Shown: positions 59,413-64,000 of the stretch, in pieces
How positions within the stretch are numbered: the first letter of the stretch is position 1
Layout of the letters: each line of letters opens with the position of its first letter
DNA from: a virus
Length of the DNA stretch: 64,000 nt
Virus record (IMG/VR): IMGVR_UViG_3300029286_000025
Coordinates: 1 to 64,000 of that record
Reading direction: 5' to 3' (one strand)
Position numbers and translations under genes: made by a program
Notes under the pieces: model-generated
Told to the model about the DNA's origin: nothing
The model's input: only the letters and a program-made list of their open reading frames with translations
Database searches by the model: none

Positions 59413-61533
59413 ATGTCAGATTTAGAAAAATATTCGGGAAATTTAGGAAAAGAAATCGAAATTATAAAATCATTTCTTGAAAAAGTTTTGGGATCAGATG
59501 TTTTAGAAATAGGTGATATTTTTATACAACCATCTTCATCTTATATCGCTGTTAAAGTTACTAATATAACATATAAAGAAAATGACAATAAGAATCAAGA
59601 TCATCTGGGATATAAAGTTATAGTAACTTATAAAAGAGCCTCAAATTGGGAATTGAGTGATTGGGAAGATGAACATAATTCAGATTTCAATAATTTTAAT
59701 AGTACTTGGATTAGAAATTCAACAAAGGTTAAACACGGTGAAAATATTTCAGACTATTTAGACAAAGCAAAAAAGATTATTTCCGGTGAAATAGATATTG
59801 AATCATTAAATGATAATAACGATGATGATACAAATACAGAAACATCACTTATATCAAAAAACTCAAAAACCAATCTTTTGACACTTCAAAATGATTTAGA
59901 AGAAAAAAGGAAAAATGCGGAACTGATTAAATCCTTCGTTTCTATTGAAATGGAGAAAAAGAAAAGAGAACTTGATAAGATAAGACAAAAATTAAACGGG
60001 GTAATCGATATTTTTAAGAAAAAAATAGTCAAAATAATGAAAGTTATCACTACCATTGAATTATATCTTGGTATTGATGAAGAATTATTTCAAATTCAAG
60101 ATGGTGAATTAGCACCAAAAGATACCCCAATATCATTTCGTCAAGCAGTTCTTTATATGGATGAAGAAATTGGTCATTGGGAAAATGGTGGGTTGGATTT
60201 TACAAATATTGACTGGTTTGATCAATGGTTGATAAAAGATAATAATTATAAAAAATTATTACCTGAAGAAAAAGGGTTGGTTGTTTTCAGACCTAGAAGA
60301 TATGAAAAGGATTATGGTGGTGATCCTAGATATAATAGTGCAATGAATCAGGAAAATAAATACAGAACTTATCTTCTCATAAGAAATGGTGAATGTCTTT
60401 ATAGGGTTTATACTGAAAATATTGTAATCTTACCTAGATTGTTTCCTAAACGTGATGAGTTACAGAAATTGATGAATGAAATTCAAAAAGAAAATTTGAG
60501 TTCGTGGAGTGAAGAAAAAAAGCAAGAAAATGTTGAAGATTTGGTTTATCAGTATAAAAAAAGAGCAATATTACTTCAAGGATTAGTTGATAGAACTGAA
60601 GTTTTTCATCCATTACCAGTTGATAAGATAAATATTTTTGATATGACAAATCTTGAAGGAAAAGTAAATTTCATTTATGATGATGAATATTTATTACCAT
60701 CCGATAGATTATCATTTTGGGATTGGCATAAAGAAATAAATAGGAAAATAGGAAAAGGTAGTAGGATATTATTAACTGGATTTCATGATGGTAAACATGG
60801 TGTTCGAGATAGAATTTATTATTATTGTAGTGAATATCGAATACCTGATAGACCATCCGTTGGAATTTATGAAGTCGAAGAATATTTACAGGAAGAAAAA
60901 AAGGATATGAAAATGTCCGATTTTGAAGAACTGAAAAAAGTATGGGATGAAAGAGGAATTAAATATGAAATAAAAGAAACTCGTAAAAATCAATATCATA
61001 TAAATTGGGAAAGTAATTTTTCACGTGAAAAAGATTATGTTCCAATATATGAAGATGGTGTTATAGTAAAAAGTACATTCATACATTTAACCATTCTTTA
61101 TAATCCAAAAGATGAAGTTTATGGGCCTTGGGGAACATATGATCCACATGATCGTAAGAAAAGAATTCGTTTAAGAATATATCCATCTGATGATTTTGTT
61201 TTAAATTATGATCAAATAAGTCTGAATGATATTGAATTTTATCTTACGAGTAGGGTGGATAGACCTAACTATTTGAAGATGTTACCAATGTTGAATGATA
61301 TGAAAAAATGGAGAATTCAGGAATTGGAAAATGAAAAGAATTTTACCAAACTTATTTATTCTCAAGTTTATAAAAATTTCAAAGGAAAATCCGAAGAATA
61401 TATTTATAATAAAATATGGGAAACTATCGATTGGTGGAAATATAAAAATATGTGGAAAAGACCTATCGATAAGGATGATACCAAAGCTTTACGAATGATT
61501 GTAAAAAAATTGAAAGGTACAACAAATGATTAA
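59413..61533 (+). CDS. Large hypothetical phage protein
   Basis: 706 residues from ATG 59413 (MSDLEKYSGNLGKEIEII), preferred over an in-frame TTG at 59395. N-terminal small domain (~1-120), coiled coil (~165-215: LEEKRKNAELIKSFVSIEME), then a large domain with EELFQIQDGELAPKDTPISF, VLYMDEEIG and RRYEKDYGGDPRYN. No Walker or nuclease motif is visible. The size and coiled coil suggest a structural or DNA-handling role; not recognised. It overlaps the next small gene. Confidence 0.65.
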   Translation: MSDLEKYSGNLGKEIEIIKSFLEKVLGSDVLEIGDIFIQPSSSYIAVKVTNITYKENDNKNQDHLGYKVIVTYKRASNWELSDWEDEHNSDFNNFNSTWIRNSTKVKHGENISDYLDKAKKIISGEIDIESLNDNNDDDTNTETSLISKNSKTNLLTLQNDLEEKRKNAELIKSFVSIEMEKKKRELDKIRQKLNGVIDIFKKKIVKIMKVITTIELYLGIDEELFQIQDGELAPKDTPISFRQAVLYMDEEIGHWENGGLDFTNIDWFDQWLIKDNNYKKLLPEEKGLVVFRPRRYEKDYGGDPRYNSAMNQENKYRTYLLIRNGECLYRVYTENIVILPRLFPKRDELQKLMNEIQKENLSSWSEEKKQENVEDLVYQYKKRAILLQGLVDRTEVFHPLPVDKINIFDMTNLEGKVNFIYDDEYLLPSDRLSFWDWHKEINRKIGKGSRILLTGFHDGKHGVRDRIYYYCSEYRIPDRPSVGIYEVEEYLQEEKKDMKMSDFEELKKVWDERGIKYEIKETRKNQYHINWESNFSREKDYVPIYEDGVIVKSTFIHLTILYNPKDEVYGPWGTYDPHDRKKRIRLRIYPSDDFVLNYDQISLNDIEFYLTSRVDRPNYLKMLPMLNDMKKWRIQELENEKNFTKLIYSQVYKNFKGKSEEYIYNKIWETIDWWKYKNMWKRPIDKDDTKALRMIVKKLKGTTND

Positions 61534-61684
61534 TTTCGATAACATTGATGATTCAGTCGATCTAAAAAGAAGATATACCCAAGAACAATTACTGAAGATA
61601 TGGGATGATACATATCCTAAATTATCAGAAATTAGTAGTGATAAAATTATTATAACAATTACACCACCTGAAAGGTGTTTATAA
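61526..61684 (+). CDS. Small protein overlapping upstream stop
   Basis: 52 codons starting ATG at 61526, overlapping the previous stop (ATGATTAA). Product MINFDNIDDSVDLKRRYTQE ... IIITITPPERCL. The overlap favours translational coupling. Its last 6 bp overlap the stop of the converging helicase gene. Confidence 0.5.
   Translation: MINFDNIDDSVDLKRRYTQEQLLKIWDDTYPKLSEISSDKIIITITPPERCL
61661..61680. terminator. Small hairpin between converging genes
   Basis: ACACC / GGTGT stem with CACCTGAAA-type loop at the meeting point of the plus-strand operon and gp41; weak T-tract. Confidence 0.4.
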
Positions 61685-62773
61685 TTTTCCTGTTCCCTCT
61701 AAGTTATCATTTTCAATGGATAAATATCTTGGATGAAAATCGAAACCAATTATTTCACCTTTATGATCACCGTCGCGAAGTTTAAGAATTTTTAAACGAT
61801 ATTTGTTATTCTTTCTCATTTCGTTATTTCTGATAATAGCCCATACACAATCCGCTGTTTCAGCGACAGCTTTACTTTCTGGAATATCCGCCAACTTAAT
61901 ATCATTTGCACCCCAAACAGATTTATCGGTTTGTGTAGCTGTTATCATAGCAACGTTGTATTTGTCTGCTAAATACCTTAATCCTTCTGCCAGATGTTTT
62001 CCTTTTAAGAAAAGGTTGTTACCCATTTCTTTATGTAATTTATCAACAGACATGAGATTAATGTAGTCAATAATAATCATATCGAATTTAACATTTCTAA
62101 CTTCAATATATTTATTTATAAGATTATCCAAATCATCGATTGTACATTGACCAGTATTGAATTTTTTGACCCAAATTTTTCCAATTTTCCCATTATTAAA
62201 TAAACCTAGATTTGTTGTGTTTTTTAATTGTGATATTTTTGATTTAATAAAATTTGGATCTTTACTTAATTCGTCATATTGATCTGCATCAATTTTTAAT
62301 CTCATTGCACCTAAACGTTTCATAACTTTTCTCTTAGATAATTCGACTGAAACTACTAATACGTTCGCACCACTATCTGCTGCGTTTTTTGCAGTATTAT
62401 ATAACCACATTGAATTATGACTCAAAATATCATTTGTCCAAAATCTATGATTTTCATCGTTTAGTTGAAAATCAAACATATTTGATTTTTTATCATGAAT
62501 ATCTTTATAACATTTACAAACAACTTCCACACCATTTTTTGTTTGTATTTTATCACCTGATACTAAGTCTTTAACAAAAACTTCGTTCATATTTTCATCA
62601 AAAACAATATGGGTATCTGCACATATTAATTCAGATGTTTGTGTTATTAAAACCCATTCATCATATTCTATTGTTTTACCTATTGATTTGATATCTGACC
62701 AACCATTATCGGTTTCTATTTGCCATTCATCTATTTCTACTGTATCTATAAATTTTCTTTCAAAATCTAACAT
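61679..62773 (-). CDS. Replicative helicase (gp41/DnaB-like), C-part with C-intein
   Basis: 364 residues. Residues 1-120 are the C-half of a split intein: IETDNGWSDIKSIGK, block B CADTHIVF, end NDENHRFWTNDILSHN. The extein resumes at Ser121 (SMWLYNTAKNAADSGANVLV, the helix after Walker A), with VSVELSKRKVMKRL, Walker B FDMIIIDYINLM, ITATQTDKSV (arginine-finger region) and KILKLRDGDHKG. This is the RecA-like motor of the T4 gp41/DnaB family that unwinds the fork. The N-part is at 63821. Confidence 0.9.
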   Translation of the reverse strand: MLDFERKFIDTVEIDEWQIETDNGWSDIKSIGKTIEYDEWVLITQTSELICADTHIVFDENMNEVFVKDLVSGDKIQTKNGVEVVCKCYKDIHDKKSNMFDFQLNDENHRFWTNDILSHNSMWLYNTAKNAADSGANVLVVSVELSKRKVMKRLGAMRLKIDADQYDELSKDPNFIKSKISQLKNTTNLGLFNNGKIGKIWVKKFNTGQCTIDDLDNLINKYIEVRNVKFDMIIIDYINLMSVDKLHKEMGNNLFLKGKHLAEGLRYLADKYNVAMITATQTDKSVWGANDIKLADIPESKAVAETADCVWAIIRNNEMRKNNKYRLKILKLRDGDHKGEIIGFDFHPRYLSIENDNLEGTGKL

Positions 62774-62791
62774 TTTTTATTTTATTCTTTT

Positions 62792-63820
62792 TTAACCATT
62801 CAAAAAATCTATACACGTTTGAATAGTTTTTTCTTTATGAAATTTATAATCACATTCCCATACAATTAAAATATTATATCCAACATCTTTTATAGAATCA
62901 ATTTTCAATTTATCTTTTTCCCAAATTTCATATGCAAACATTTGGAGATATTTATGAAAATAATTTTTATTATATGTTTTAGGATTACAGTGCCAGTAAT
63001 CACCGTTGAATTCTATTATTTTTTTATTATATACAAAATCATATGAGAATGTTTTTCCCAATTCTTTAAAATGTCTAAAAAATTGTTTTTTTCCGTAATG
63101 AACATTTTCTAATTTTATTTTTTCCAAAATATTTTCAAATAATTCTAATTCTGGTCCGGAATAATTATCATATTTAAATTTTACAAAATCACCATTTTTA
63201 TATTTGGCTTCTATTTTTTCACTCCATTTATTTTGTCTATTATTCCATATTTCTAGACCTTTAATTTCACCATATTTTTCTATACATTTTTCTAATGTGA
63301 ATGTTTTTTGTCTTTCCGATACTTTATTTTTAGATTCATCTTCCGTGAATCCTTTTTTCATCCAATATAATTTTTGTGTTGGGTTTACATCAGTATATAA
63401 GTGTTTATTATCGTGTCTTTTTTTTATTGCTTTTTTAGATATATCATTTTGTATATTTTTTATTATTTTTAATGAATCTTCATTATTAAATCCTCTTTTC
63501 AACCAAAATTCGATACTTTGTCTGGATTTTTCCTTAAAAAAATTCTTATTTTTTTCGAATGATTTTTGTAATCCAATTGTAATTTTTTCACCTCTGTTTA
63601 ATGCTCTATCATTCATTAAATCAATAGCATCTTTTTTTGATAAACCATATTTATACATAAGAAATTCATACGTTCCTGTGGCTCTAGTTTTTCCCAAACA
63701 CTCTTTGGAATTACATATCCTATGATACCCCCCACTTATATTAAAAAAAATTGAAGGGTTTCCACAGTAATAACAAGTACCTTCATTTTCCTTTTTAAAG
63801 TGTTTATCATAGTATTCAAA
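62792..63820 (-). CDS. EDxHD-type homing endonuclease inside split gp41, no clear start
   Basis: The frame is open from directly after the N-part stop (63821-63823) to 62792. The first residues FEYYDKHFKKENEGTCYYCG, then ...YHRICNSKEC form a zinc finger like that of the endonuclease at 40692. But there is no ATG before an internal one, and the first TTG is at 63697. The rest has SERQKTFTLEKCIEKYGEI, LEIWNNRQNKW and core KKIIEFNGDYWHCNP ... ILIVWECDYK. Translation may start at a non-ATG codon, by reinitiation, or through read-through of the single TAA. Confidence 0.82.
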   Translation of the reverse strand, partial: FEYYDKHFKKENEGTCYYCGNPSIFFNISGGYHRICNSKECLGKTRATGTYEFLMYKYGLSKKDAIDLMNDRALNRGEKITIGLQKSFEKNKNFFKEKSRQSIEFWLKRGFNNEDSLKIIKNIQNDISKKAIKKRHDNKHLYTDVNPTQKLYWMKKGFTEDESKNKVSERQKTFTLEKCIEKYGEIKGLEIWNNRQNKWSEKIEAKYKNGDFVKFKYDNYSGPELELFENILEKIKLENVHYGKKQFFRHFKELGKTFSYDFVYNKKIIEFNGDYWHCNPKTYNKNYFHKYLQMFAYEIWEKDKLKIDSIKDVGYNILIVWECDYKFHKEKTIQTCIDFLNG

Positions 63821-64000
63821 TTACAGTTTTAGATAATTGAAAAATTCACCAATTGTAATTTCCTTTATTTCTTTGGTTTTTTTATTTTTAATTTTTATGT
63901 GAGTATTTGATTTACAGCACTTACCAACTCCAGTTTCACCAAGAAATACATTGAATGTTGATTTATCCCATCCACCGTGCAAAAGTGTGTCTACACTAGA
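63821..64000 (-). CDS. Replicative helicase (gp41-like), N-part with N-intein (partial)
   Basis: Runs off the right edge. It encodes SSVDTLLHGGWDKSTFNVFL then GETGVGK, the Walker A lysine, followed by Cys28 of the window fragment (CCKSNTHIKIKNKKTKEIKE) and stop at 63821. So the N-intein is only 32 residues, a very early, atypical split inside the P-loop (GK/S). The partner C-intein is 120 residues (61679). Confidence 0.88.
   Translation of the reverse strand, partial: SSVDTLLHGGWDKSTFNVFLGETGVGKCCKSNTHIKIKNKKTKEIKEITIGEFFNYLKL

Noticed and set aside
1-64000. CRISPR arrays
   Set aside because: Direct repeats found are coding tandem repeats or promoter duplications without unique spacers.

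Overview
This window is a piece of a large, strongly AT-rich T4-like (myovirus) phage genome, probably infecting a Bacteroidetes/Flavobacteria-type host. The evidence is a long contractile tail sheath, tail tube proteins, a T4 gp26-like baseplate protein, a gp17-like terminase, a gp32-like single-strand binding protein and a gp41-like helicase. The host guess rests on lipoproteins with short lipoboxes, fibre motifs of the GIGTT-P type and a few TAnnTTTG-like promoter boxes. No ribosomal RNA, plasmid or bacterial housekeeping operon is visible.

Layout. 1-4 kb: two facing virion genes (collagen-like fibre, unknown structural protein). 4.1-4.3 kb: an omegaRNA/TnpB 3'-end relic. 4.5-6.7 kb: small minus-strand genes ending in a C-type-lectin-like protein whose GC-rich 3' end looks like the variable repeat of a diversity-generating retroelement. 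6.8-14.6 kb: ribbon-helix-helix genes, NAD-dependent DNA ligase, two lipoproteins, an RNA ligase and two homing endonucleases. 14.7-29.4 kb: plus-strand late block (sheath, tube, baseplate) mixed with small proteins sharing an N-terminal MK-F--FIN-E tag and with ADP-ribosyltransferase-like, GNAT, HExxH-protease and HAD proteins. 29.4-33.1 kb: minus-strand metabolism genes, including a nucleotidyltransferase split by a decayed endonuclease. 34.8-37 kb: a Ro60/TROVE protein preceded by a highly structured non-coding segment. 37.1-42.3 kb: terminase split by an intein and two endonucleases. 42.4-50.5 kb: aspartoacylase-like gene, virion genes and a giant repeat fibre. 50.7-57.5 kb: gp32 and a split class II ribonucleotide reductase. 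57.5-57.8 kb: a second TnpB/omegaRNA relic. 57.8-64 kb: two large unknown proteins and the split helicase.

How it works together. DNA metabolism (ligase, RNA ligase, NrdJ, gp32, gp41), packaging (TerL) and tail assembly are interwoven with about a dozen homing endonucleases of at least four families. Three essential genes (terL, nrdJ, gp41) are 'fractured genes': two separately translated halves carrying split-intein halves, with an endonuclease gene in the gap. In nrdJ the split is canonical (about 100+37 residues); in terL and gp41 it is the rarer atypical early split (about 54+147 and 32+120). A recurrent TTTAATATATA motif lies 20-45 bases before many virion genes and is the best candidate for a phage promoter. 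The most unusual parts are the Ro60 gene with its structured RNA, the two stand-alone omegaRNA-like units, the retroelement-type variable repeat, and the N-terminal tag set resembling T4 capsid-targeting sequences. All calls are made by eye, without database searches.
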